A stretch of 6,039 nt of DNA from Victivallales bacterium (GCA_017458805.1 JAFTAC010000696.1:1-6039); one strand, 5' to 3'. Counted from the first letter of the stretch, positions 1 to 5,967 are shown. The notes: a model not told the origin generated them from the sequence alone. Numbers and translations are program-made.

Positions 1-1
1 C

Positions 2-44
2 CCGTGGGTTTCGCTCGCGCCAGAGGTGCTCGCTTCACCCACGG
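2..44. repeat. Long imperfect hairpin at left edge
   Basis: CCGTGGGT (2-9) pairs perfectly with ACCCACGG (37-44). Inside a symmetrical 7/7 internal loop, GCGCC (17-21) pairs with GGTGC (25-29, one G-T) around AGA. It overlaps the core of family B copy 1, so the two may be one composite element. There is no adjacent T-run to support termination of the rnfG transcript. Confidence 0.65.
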
Positions 45-71
45 CTATGTTCTTGCCGCCGCTAACGCGGC
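32..71 (+). repeat. REP-like element, family B copy 1 (downstream of rnfG)
   Basis: The core at 32-53 contains CCCACGGCTATGTTCT and matches the core at 1778-1799 at 18 of 22 positions. It is followed by a hairpin, GCCGC (58-62) with GCGGC (67-71) around TAAC. The stem sequence differs from that of copy 2, but pairing is kept and the loop is similar (TAC in copy 2). Confidence 0.7.
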
Positions 72-94
72 TTACCTTTCTGATTAGTTACTTT

Positions 95-694
95 TTATTT
101 TTCCTTGGGAAGCTCCTTGAAGCCTTTGCAAACGGCGTTGACACCGCGCAGAATGGCTTTGCTGCTCAGTGTGGCGCCAGAGACGCCGTTCACCTCGCCC
201 TTTCCCTTGCCGTACTTGAAGCCAGTCGCCTGGCGACCATTGAAGGAATCCAAGTAGGGATTCGGTGGGAAGGCATCCTTCTTCGCCTTGCCAGCCAGCA
301 CACTCCAGAGGGAGGTCTTGCTCTTGCGGTCGGTCGCCTTGCTGCCAAGGCCAGGCGTCTCGCCATGCTCGGTGACCATCACGCCCAGAATCTTCCCGTC
401 GGGTGAAATCCCGACAAGCACCTTCACATCGCCGTGGAAGCCGCCCGTTCCCGTGGCCTGCCCCGCATACGCAACCAGCTTTCCATCGGCGTCGAGCGCC
501 TTGAAGAACATATCGTTAATCTTCTCGGTGGTGGCGGTTTCGGGCGGCAACACGAGCTTCAGGCTCTCTTCAAGGGCACGTTTATTTGCCTCCTCGATAG
601 GCTTCAGGGTAAGCTGATAGACCTGCGTCAACGCAAGACTGCCAATGGCACAGACCAGCCCCAGGCTCAAAATCAGTTTGGCGGTCTCTTTCAT
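95..694 (-). CDS. rnfG: RnfG, FMN-binding subunit of the Rnf complex
   Basis: RnfG is a membrane-anchored subunit with covalently bound FMN; it passes electrons within the Rnf ferredoxin:NAD+ oxidoreductase and faces the outside of the cytoplasmic membrane. The 199-residue product has one N-terminal membrane helix (about 7-27) and an FMN-binding domain. The flavin attachment motif SGATLSS is at 172-178, with Thr175 the expected phosphoester-linked residue, and the conserved ETPGLGSK segment is at 112-119. Length is normal for the family. The start is fixed by a 4-nt ATGA overlap with the end of rnfD and by a strong Shine-Dalgarno site, so translation is probably coupled to rnfD. The family usually has Asp six residues before the flavinylated Thr; here it is Asn169. 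Nothing coding follows within the window; the next bases are hairpin repeats. Confidence 0.97.
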   Translation of the reverse strand: MKETAKLILSLGLVCAIGSLALTQVYQLTLKPIEEANKRALEESLKLVLPPETATTEKINDMFFKALDADGKLVAYAGQATGTGGFHGDVKVLVGISPDGKILGVMVTEHGETPGLGSKATDRKSKTSLWSVLAGKAKKDAFPPNPYLDSFNGRQATGFKYGKGKGEVNGVSGATLSSKAILRGVNAVCKGFKELPKEK

Positions 695-1734
695 TTGCCC
701 ACCTCCTGCGCAGCCGTGCGGACCGTCCCGAAGGGATGGCCAGCCGTCGCCTTGTCAATCAACGGTGTCAATGCGTTCATTATCAAGATGGAGAAGGAGA
801 CTCCTTCGGGGTAGCTTCCCCAGAGGCGTATGACGCTTGTGATGATGCCGCAGCCGACGGCGAAGACCACGCTTCCAGTGCGGGAAAGCGGCGTCGTCAC
901 CATATCGGTCGCCATAAAGAAGGCCCCCAGAGCCAGACCACCGCTTAGAACATGCGAGACAGGCGTGGCGTACGCCGACGGCGACGCATGGTGCGCAATG
1001 GCTGTGATGATGAAGACAGTCCCTATGTAGCAGACAGGCACCTGCCAGCGGATGAGGTTCAGGCAAATCAGGAAGAGACCGCCAGCCAGCAGTGCGATAA
1101 AGCAGGTTTCGCCGATGCAGCCAGAACAGTGGCCTATGAGCAAGTCCATATAGTCAACGACGATTTCGGCACGTGTGTGCGGCGTGGCATGGGTCAGCAC
1201 CAGCGGCGTCGCCTGCGTGACGGTGTTCGCCGCACTGCACCAGTTCCACACGCTGTGCATCGGCGGAACGAAGTGCGTCATAATCGACGGCAGGCCCAGC
1301 AGCAGGGCCACGCGTCCAACCAGTGCGGGGTTGAAGGGGTTGTAGCCCATTCCGCCATAGACCATCTTGCCCAGCACAATGGCGATGAAGGCACCAAGGA
1401 CGCAGACCCATTCGGGCACGGTGGGCGGCAGGTTCATCGCAAGAAGCAGCCCCGTCAGAATCGCAGTGCCGTCATATATGCTCAGCTTCTGCTTCATCAC
1501 CTTGTTGGCAAGCACCTCCCATGCAACCGCCGAGGCGACCGTCAGGAGCATAATCCATAAGGCGCGAACACCAAAGTGCCATATTCCCGCCAGGCAGGCT
1601 GGCAGCAGCGCCAAAATGACCATGAACATGATGCCGCGTATCTCATCGGGTGAATGATAATGCGGTGCGCCGCTGATGATCAGGCGACTCACATCAGGCA
1701 TCTTTATTTCGTTGTTTTCAGTATCCGTGTTCAT
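691..1734 (-). CDS. rnfD: RnfD, membrane subunit with covalent FMN
   Basis: RnfD is an integral membrane subunit, homologous to NqrB, that carries covalent FMN and probably forms part of the ion path. The 347-residue protein has many hydrophobic helices from about residue 35 onward. Family landmarks are GYNPFNPALVGR (130-141), the putative flavinylation segment TQATPL (173-178, FMN on Thr176), GAFFMATDMVTTPLS (270-284) and the C-terminal GSYPEGVSFSILIMN (306-320). The ATG at 1734 gives the usual short polar N-terminus before SGAPHYHSPDEIRGIM (21-36). No Shine-Dalgarno sequence is visible; the 43 nt upstream are AT-rich. It is separated from rnfC by 86 nt containing a hairpin repeat and overlaps rnfG. 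The flavin motif has Asn170 where Asp is usual, as in RnfG of this locus. Confidence 0.97.
   Translation of the reverse strand: MNTDTENNEIKMPDVSRLIISGAPHYHSPDEIRGIMFMVILALLPACLAGIWHFGVRALWIMLLTVASAVAWEVLANKVMKQKLSIYDGTAILTGLLLAMNLPPTVPEWVCVLGAFIAIVLGKMVYGGMGYNPFNPALVGRVALLLGLPSIMTHFVPPMHSVWNWCSAANTVTQATPLVLTHATPHTRAEIVVDYMDLLIGHCSGCIGETCFIALLAGGLFLICLNLIRWQVPVCYIGTVFIITAIAHHASPSAYATPVSHVLSGGLALGAFFMATDMVTTPLSRTGSVVFAVGCGIITSVIRLWGSYPEGVSFSILIMNALTPLIDKATAGHPFGTVRTAAQEVGK
701..707 (-). promoter_or_regulatory. Shine-Dalgarno site of rnfG
   Basis: The minus strand reads AGGAGGT followed by a 6-nt spacer and the rnfG ATG. It lies inside the last codons of rnfD. It is the only near-perfect Shine-Dalgarno sequence among the six genes here, and it sits at the only overlapping gene junction. 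Confidence 0.85.
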
Positions 1735-1777
1735 TCAAAAACAAGTAATGTGCTATTATGTACGTAGGTTTAGCGTC

Positions 1778-1816
1778 GTTCCCCCCAGGGCTATGTTCTA
1801 TAGCCCTTACAGGGTT
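1778..1816 (+). repeat. REP-like element, family B copy 2 (rnfC-rnfD gap)
   Basis: The 22-nt core at 1778-1799, ending GGGCTATGTTCT, matches 18 of 22 positions of the core at 32-53. It can fold in two exclusive ways: GGGCTAT (1788-1794) with ATAGCCC (1800-1806) around a 5-nt loop, or AGCCCT (1802-1807) with AGGGTT (1811-1816, one G-T pair) around the loop TAC. The second fold corresponds to the hairpin after the core in copy 1. It sits between two genes of the same operon, so it is probably transcribed. REP-type intergenic repeats of this general layout occur in many GC-rich genomes; assignment to a named family is not possible from sequence alone. Confidence 0.7.
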
Positions 1817-1820
1817 CTCA

Positions 1821-3170
1821 TCAAGCTTTCGGCTTTTTCGCGGCGGCAGCTGCGGCAGCGGCCTTGCGCTTTGCAACAACGACCGCCTTCGCGCGCTTCA
1901 TGTGCTGGACGAGGGGGCGGTGGGCGGGGCAGCCAAAGGAGCAACATCCGCACTCGATGCAGTCCATGACATGCCATTCCTCAGCCAGATCGTAGCGCAT
2001 GTTTTCAATCTGTTCGCTCAAGATTCCAGGCATCATCCCCATCGGGCAGTTGTCGTTGCAGCGTCCACAGCGGATGCAGGGATGCGGCTCATACTGCACG
2101 ATTTCACTCTCGGAGAGCAGGAGGATGCCAGAGGTGTTCTTCATCACGGGGATGTCCAACGAACAGACGGATAGCCCCATCATCGGACCGCCAGAGATGA
2201 TTTTCCGCACGTCATCCTTGACGCCGCCAGAGAGGCGGATGGCATCGCGATAGAAGGTGCCCACGCGGAAACGCCAGTTGCCTGGTTTCACGACGGGCGT
2301 GCCCGTGACGGTCGTCACGCGCTCATAGAGGGGCTTGCCCAGCGTAACCGCCTCACCTATGGCAGCGGCGGTGCCCACGTTCTGCACAACACACTTCACG
2401 TCCATCGGCAGTCCACCGCTGGGAACAACGCGCCCCGTAAGGGCGTAGATGAGCTGCTTTTCAGCTCCCTGGGGATACCGTACTTTCAATTGATGCACCT
2501 CGATGTCAAACTTTGCCGCACGCTCCGTCATCAGGGCAACAGCGTCGGGCTTGTTGGCCTCAATGCCCAACATCACCTTCTTCACGCCCAAAATGGTGGC
2601 GCAAGCGCGTGCCCCCGCCAGAATGGCATCGGGGTTCTCAAGCATCAGGCGGTGGTCCGCCGTCAGGCACGGTTCGCACTCGACGCCGTTGAGGATGAGC
2701 GTGTCAATGGGCTTGTTCGGTGGAGGGGACAACTTCACAAGCGTCGGGAAGGAGGCACCACCCATGCCGACGATGCCCGCATCGCCCACGCGCTGCTTCA
2801 AATCATCGGGCGCAGAGTTGGCAGGATCCAGCAGAGGCATGGGGTCCGCCGCCTTGTCCTCGCCATCCGACTTGACGATGATGGCAGGAATCTGGTTGCC
2901 CATGGGGCCCAGGCAGGTGGTCAGCTCCACCACCTCGCCGCTCGTCGGCGAATGGACTGGCGCGGAGACAAAGCCGTTCGGCTTCGCCAGCAGCTGCCCC
3001 TTCAGCACCTTGTCGCCTTTCTGGACGACGGGCTGCGCGGGCGCCCCGATGTGCTGCGCACAGGGTACCGTGTAGCTTTCCAATATCGGTGGCTCTGCGA
3101 TGGGACTTGACTGCGCAACTTTCCCCTCCTCAGGATGGACGCCACCGTAAAAATGCAGTTGATTGAACAT
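1821..3170 (-). CDS. rnfC: RnfC, NADH/FMN and iron-sulfur subunit
   Basis: RnfC is the peripheral cytoplasmic subunit that, by homology to complex I NuoF and to NqrA, is thought to bind NAD(H) and FMN and carries two [4Fe-4S] clusters. The 449 residues begin with the typical HFYGGVHPEEGK (6-17). A glycine-rich GIVGMGGASFPT (132-143) and NGVECEPCLTADHRLM (161-176) match the NADH/FMN-binding region. Two ferredoxin motifs follow: Cys365, 368, 371, 375-Pro and Cys404, 407, 410, 414-Pro. The C-terminus is a short Lys/Ala tail with eight consecutive Ala (437-444), encoded by mixed Ala codons, so it is not a simple slippage tract. The start lies 12 nt after the rnfB stop, without an obvious Shine-Dalgarno site. 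Length fits the short RnfC type, without the long repetitive tail of enterobacterial RsxC. Confidence 0.97.
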   Translation of the reverse strand: MFNQLHFYGGVHPEEGKVAQSSPIAEPPILESYTVPCAQHIGAPAQPVVQKGDKVLKGQLLAKPNGFVSAPVHSPTSGEVVELTTCLGPMGNQIPAIIVKSDGEDKAADPMPLLDPANSAPDDLKQRVGDAGIVGMGGASFPTLVKLSPPPNKPIDTLILNGVECEPCLTADHRLMLENPDAILAGARACATILGVKKVMLGIEANKPDAVALMTERAAKFDIEVHQLKVRYPQGAEKQLIYALTGRVVPSGGLPMDVKCVVQNVGTAAAIGEAVTLGKPLYERVTTVTGTPVVKPGNWRFRVGTFYRDAIRLSGGVKDDVRKIISGGPMMGLSVCSLDIPVMKNTSGILLLSESEIVQYEPHPCIRCGRCNDNCPMGMMPGILSEQIENMRYDLAEEWHVMDCIECGCCSFGCPAHRPLVQHMKRAKAVVVAKRKAAAAAAAAKKPKA

Positions 3171-3182
3171 GGTATGTCAGGA

Positions 3183-3977
3183 TTACTTACTCTGTTGAGC
3201 TTTGGAAGCGGCAATTACGTGAACTGGGCAAACATCGGCCACCTCGGCCTCTGGGGGATTGGCGTAGTTGATGCAGGCGAGGAAGCCATTGAAGGTAATC
3301 TGCCCCTCCTTGGCGTTCTTCGCACACTTGCGGCACCCTATGCAGGCCGCCGAGCAGACGCCCTTCTTGATTTTGAAACTCTCTGGCGAGCTACACAACA
3401 CATGCACAGGAGCCTTCGCTGGCACCAGCTTGATAATGTGGCGCGGGCACACCTCCACGCACTTGTTGCAGCCACGGCACAGCTCTGGATGCACGACCGC
3501 AAGGTGCTTTTCGGTGATTTCAATGGCGCCGAACGGGCAGACGCGAGCGCATGTGCCCAGCCCCAGGCAGCCAAATGTACACGCCTTGCCGCCATTCGCC
3601 ACCATCACGGCGTTGACACAGTCCGTGACTCCGTTGTAGAAGGCACGGTTGACGGCGACGCTTTCGTCGCCTCGGCAGCAGACCACCGCCACTTTGCGCT
3701 CACGCTCCTCCGCCTCAACCCCCAAAATGAAGGAGGCCTTGGAGAGAGAGGCTGGGGTCATGCCTGGGCAGCAGCCAGGCTTCGCCCTGCCCTCCAGCAT
3801 CGCCTTCACATAGTCGGCACAGCCCGCAAAGCCACAACCACCGCAGTTCGCGCCAGGAAGCAGCTCCAGCAGCTGGTCTGCCCTCGGATCTTGCTCGGCA
3901 CCAAAATACTTCGCCACCAGTCCTATGGCCAACGCCAAAAGAACACCGATGACGGTTAAAATCAAAACGTGAAACAT
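3183..3977 (-). CDS. rnfB: RnfB, polyferredoxin subunit (long form)
   Basis: RnfB is the iron-sulfur subunit thought to accept electrons from ferredoxin at the cytoplasmic face. The 264 residues start with a membrane helix (2-24). An Fe-S domain follows with Cys45, 48, 53 and 69 or 70. A ferredoxin pair has Cys133, 137, 143, 147-Pro and Cys167, 170, 173, 177-Pro. A C-terminal extension has Cys208, 212, 215, 218 and Cys250-Pro. It is longer than the roughly 190-residue enterobacterial RsxB and resembles the extended clostridial/Bacteroides form, although the extension lacks several of that form's cysteines. The start at 3977 was chosen because MFHVLILTVIG begins the conserved membrane anchor. 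An in-frame ATG further upstream would only translate the hairpin repeats. The leader is A-rich (ACAAAAGAAAAAACT on the minus strand) with no clear Shine-Dalgarno site. Confidence 0.96.
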   Translation of the reverse strand: MFHVLILTVIGVLLALAIGLVAKYFGAEQDPRADQLLELLPGANCGGCGFAGCADYVKAMLEGRAKPGCCPGMTPASLSKASFILGVEAEERERKVAVVCCRGDESVAVNRAFYNGVTDCVNAVMVANGGKACTFGCLGLGTCARVCPFGAIEITEKHLAVVHPELCRGCNKCVEVCPRHIIKLVPAKAPVHVLCSSPESFKIKKGVCSAACIGCRKCAKNAKEGQITFNGFLACINYANPPEAEVADVCPVHVIAASKAQQSK

Positions 3978-4001
3978 AGTTTTTTCTTTTGTTGTACTAT
4001 T

Positions 4002-4031
4002 GCGCGGGACAGAGCCCGCGCTTCTCCAGGC
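4002..4031 (-). repeat. Family A hairpin repeat, copy in rnfA-rnfB gap (proximal to rnfB)
   Basis: This 30-nt unit is repeated exactly at 4041-4070 (39-nt period). On the minus strand it contains TGGAGAAGCGCGGGCTC and then TGTCCCGCGC. The stem GCGCGGG/CCCGCGC (7 bp) closes the 6-nt loop CTCTGT. It lies in the transcribed spacer of the operon. Confidence 0.85.
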
Positions 4032-4040
4032 CGCGCTTAC

Positions 4041-4070
4041 GCGCGGGACAGAGCCCGCGCTTCTCCAGGC
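4041..4070 (-). repeat. Family A hairpin repeat, second exact copy in rnfA-rnfB gap
   Basis: Identical over 30 nt to 4002-4031. The 9 nt between the copies contribute to another hairpin: CCGCGC (4031-4036) pairs with GCGCGG (4041-4046) around TTAC, so alternative folds compete. The conserved 5' flank TGGAGAA (minus strand, 4067-4061) faces an opposite copy that starts at 4072. Confidence 0.85.
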
Positions 4071-4071
4071 A

Positions 4072-4099
4072 TGGAGAAGCACCAGCTCTGCCTGGTGCT
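4072..4099 (+). repeat. Family A hairpin repeat, diverged copy in opposite orientation
   Basis: On the plus strand the unit begins TGGAGAAGC, as in the other copies, and has the same loop type (CTCTGC). Its stem is GCACCAG/CTGGTGC instead of GCGCGGG/CCCGCGC: three base pairs are changed and all three remain complementary. The neighbouring A and T extend the stem to 8 bp (4078-4085 with 4092-4099). With the copy at 4041-4070 it forms a head-to-head inverted pair: TTCTCCA (4061-4067) pairs with TGGAGAA (4072-4078) around GGCA. This resembles the paired arrangement of bacterial REP elements. Confidence 0.75.
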
Positions 4100-4111
4100 A
4101 AAACTTGCGCT

Positions 4112-4693
4112 TCAGCCTCCCAGGCCAGAGAAGCCGCTGAAAGCCATGGCAAGGATGCTGGCGGTCAACAGGGCGATGGCAGGTCCCTTCAATACTTCGG
4201 GGATCTTCGCCAGCTCCAGTTTCTCGCGCACGCTGGCAAAGAGCACCAAAGCCAGCGCAAAGCCGACCGCAGACGCGCTGCAGAAGACCGTGGATTTAAT
4301 GACGTTGTAGTCACCTTCCGCACAGATGATGGCGGAGCCAAGCACCGCACAGTTTGTGGTGATCAGAGGCAGGTAAATGCCCAGTGCCTTGTAGAGCGCG
4401 GGCGAGAAGCGCTGGAGGAGCACCTCCACAATCTGCACCAACGCCGCGATGACGAGGATGAAGACGATTGTGCGGAGATACTCCATCCCGCAGGGCTTCA
4501 ACACGCAGTGGTGGATGAGCGAAGTCACCAGGCCAGAGAGCGTCATCACAAAAATGACGGCTCCCCCCATGCCCAAGGCGGTCTTCAGCTTTTTGGAAAC
4601 ACCCAAAAACGGGCAGATACCCAGGATGCGGCTCAGCACAAAGTTGTTGACCAGAACCGCACCGACTATCAATGCAAGATATTCACCTAACAT
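4112..4693 (-). CDS. rnfA: RnfA, integral membrane subunit
   Basis: RnfA (homologous to NqrD/NqrE) is a polytopic membrane protein that forms the core of the complex with RnfE; the two share a membrane-embedded [2Fe-2S] cluster. The 193-residue sequence is almost entirely hydrophobic helices, six being usual for the family. It contains the hallmark NNFVLSRILGICPFLG (16-31) with Cys27 and PLITTNCAVLG (109-119) with Cys115, the two expected cluster ligands. Length is normal. The start at 4693 lies 13 nt after the aminotransferase stop; TAAGGT, which overlaps that stop codon, may act as a weak ribosome binding site with a 10-nt spacer. Its partner RnfE, which would provide the other two ligands, is not in the window. 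Confidence 0.97.
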   Translation of the reverse strand: MLGEYLALIVGAVLVNNFVLSRILGICPFLGVSKKLKTALGMGGAVIFVMTLSGLVTSLIHHCVLKPCGMEYLRTIVFILVIAALVQIVEVLLQRFSPALYKALGIYLPLITTNCAVLGSAIICAEGDYNVIKSTVFCSASAVGFALALVLFASVREKLELAKIPEVLKGPAIALLTASILAMAFSGFSGLGG

Positions 4694-4706
4694 GGCTTAT
4701 CCGACC

Positions 4707-5921
4707 TTACAGGTTCTTGACGGCTCCTTCGATGCGCTCCAGGGCCTCGTCGATGTCCGCCTCCTGGTGCGAGTAGTTGACGTAACCGCCATGGTAGAGC
4801 GTCACGCCCGCCTTGAGGATGGCGCGCTCCATTTTGACATAGCGTTCGTGTTCCCCTGCCCTGGGGCTGTAGAAGCCGACTGGACGGTCCGTCATGCCCA
4901 TCTGAATCGGCAGGTCATGCTCCTTGGCGATCTTGTCGAGCCCGCCCCACATGCGGGCGCCCATGCGCCACAGGTGGCCGATGACATCCTCGGTGCGGTA
5001 GATTTCAATGACCTTCTTCGCCGCCGCCAGGGAGAGCGTCTCGCCGCCATACGTGGATGAGACAACCGCGCCACCAGGCGCAAAGGCCTTCATCCATTTC
5101 GCCGTGCCGCAATAGACGGAGAGCGGCATGCCGTTTGCAATCGCCTTAGCGAAGACCGCCATGTCGGGGGTCACGCCGTAGTGTTCCTGCACGCCGCCGA
5201 GCGCGATACGGAAGCCTGTGACGATTTCATCGAAGATGAGCGCCGCGCCATAGCGGTTCGTGAACTCGCGCAGGTAGGGATAGAAGGTGCGAGCATCATC
5301 CATGCGGTTGTAGTCCGCCGAAATGATGACCGCCGCCAGGTTGTCGCCATACTCCTTGCCCAGCTCTTCCAGCTTCTCGATGTTGTTCCAGGGGGTCGTG
5401 TGATAGAGAGATGCGAATCCCATCGGGATACCCGTCTTGCCTGAAGTGCCCTTGCGGCCAGGCAGGGCCATGGCGTCGGTGGCAAGGGAGTTCAGCCAGC
5501 CGTTGTAGCCACACTGAATGACGTGGTCGTGCCCCGTTATGAAGCGCGCCCCCTTGATGCACGCCGCGCACGCTTCGCCGCCAGTCTTCAGGAAGCGGGC
5601 CTGCTCCGCGCAGGGGATGATTTCCGTGATGGCCTTGGCGACCTCAGCCTCCAGCGGGCTTGGATAGCTGAAGATGATGCCGTTGTCAAGCTGCGCACGG
5701 ATGGCGGCGTTGACGGGCTCGTAGTTGTAGCCGAGCGAGATGGGGCCCAGGCCGTTCTTGAAGTCGATGTACTCTTTGCCGTCGGCGTCCTTCACGCGGC
5801 ATCCCTTTCCACTGACGAGGACCGCGGGCTCCTCGGGGGTCAGGCCCGCATGCTTCGAGCAGGTGCTGCTTCCCCAAGGAATGTAGGTGTTCAACATTTC
5901 ATCATAGTATTGATTGGTCAT
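4707..5921 (-). CDS. Class-III PLP aminotransferase, glutamate-1-semialdehyde aminomutase-like
   Basis: A 404-residue fold-type-I PLP enzyme of aminotransferase class III. The cofactor-binding features are visible: FDEIVTGFR (230-238) with Asp231, expected to contact the pyridine nitrogen; FAKAIANGMPLS (257-268) with Lys259, expected to form the Schiff base; and a TGGEA loop (113-117) at the phosphate-binding position. The overall plan resembles glutamate-1-semialdehyde aminomutase and related aminotransferases of sugar and secondary-metabolite clusters. The usual GYHGW or CYHG motif is GYNGW (138-142), with Asn140 replacing His, so a true HemL function is doubtful and the substrate is unknown. 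The start at 5921 is supported by AGAGGA 9 nt upstream. A longer in-frame reading begins inside the repeat array and is rejected. It is closely linked to rnfA (13 nt), probably in the same transcript. Confidence 0.9.
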   Translation of the reverse strand: MTNQYYDEMLNTYIPWGSSTCSKHAGLTPEEPAVLVSGKGCRVKDADGKEYIDFKNGLGPISLGYNYEPVNAAIRAQLDNGIIFSYPSPLEAEVAKAITEIIPCAEQARFLKTGGEACAACIKGARFITGHDHVIQCGYNGWLNSLATDAMALPGRKGTSGKTGIPMGFASLYHTTPWNNIEKLEELGKEYGDNLAAVIISADYNRMDDARTFYPYLREFTNRYGAALIFDEIVTGFRIALGGVQEHYGVTPDMAVFAKAIANGMPLSVYCGTAKWMKAFAPGGAVVSSTYGGETLSLAAAKKVIEIYRTEDVIGHLWRMGARMWGGLDKIAKEHDLPIQMGMTDRPVGFYSPRAGEHERYVKMERAILKAGVTLYHGGYVNYSHQEADIDEALERIEGAVKNL

Positions 5922-5930
5922 GGTTGGTTT

Positions 5931-5936
5931 TCCTCT
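5931..5936 (-). promoter_or_regulatory. Shine-Dalgarno site of the aminotransferase gene
   Basis: The minus strand reads AGAGGA with a 9-nt spacer to the ATG at 5921, within an A-rich leader. It supports this start over the upstream in-frame ATG located in the repeats. Confidence 0.6.
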
Positions 5937-5945
5937 TTTTTTCGC

Positions 5946-5959
5946 GGGGCTTGCGCCCC
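5946..5959. repeat. Small hairpin between leader and repeat array
   Basis: GGGGC (5946-5950) pairs with GCCCC (5955-5959) around TTGC. It sits directly between the A-rich leader of the aminotransferase gene and the tandem repeats. No T-run follows on either strand, so it does not look like an intrinsic terminator. Confidence 0.5.
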
Positions 5960-5967
5960 AAGCACTG

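Noticed and set aside
1755..1783. Internal promoter for rnfD
   Set aside because: CATAAT on the minus strand (1760-1755) resembles a -10 box, but no acceptable -35 hexamer lies 16-18 nt upstream.
3135..3959. Long plus-strand reading frame opposite rnfB, and others opposite rnfG, rnfD and rnfC
   Set aside because: They lie antisense to clearly conserved genes, show no recognisable domain, and are common by-products of GC-rich coding sequence.
4002..4070. CRISPR-like direct repeats
   Set aside because: The repeats are 30 nt, but the only spacer is 9 nt, the third copy is inverted, and the same element occurs as a 31-nt tandem elsewhere; this is a REP-like pattern.
3978..4082. Upstream in-frame ATG extending RnfB by 35 residues
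   Set aside because: The added peptide is mostly a translation of the two hairpin repeats (a duplicated AWRSAGSVPR) and precedes the conserved membrane anchor; the start at 3977 fits the family.
4002..4099. Intrinsic terminator between rnfA and rnfB
   Set aside because: The hairpins are strong, but no T-run follows any of them directly on the minus strand; downstream sequence is A-rich (A-run, not T-run) up to the rnfB start.
4395..4425. Repeat-like string GCGCGGGCGAGAAGCGC inside rnfA
   Set aside because: It has a partial resemblance to family A words but codes for conserved RnfA residues and lacks the flank-stem-loop order.
95..4693. Na+-translocating NADH:quinone reductase (Nqr) operon
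   Set aside because: The related subunits could mislead, but the polyferredoxin RnfB and the RnfC with two ferredoxin motifs identify Rnf; no NqrA or NqrF is present.
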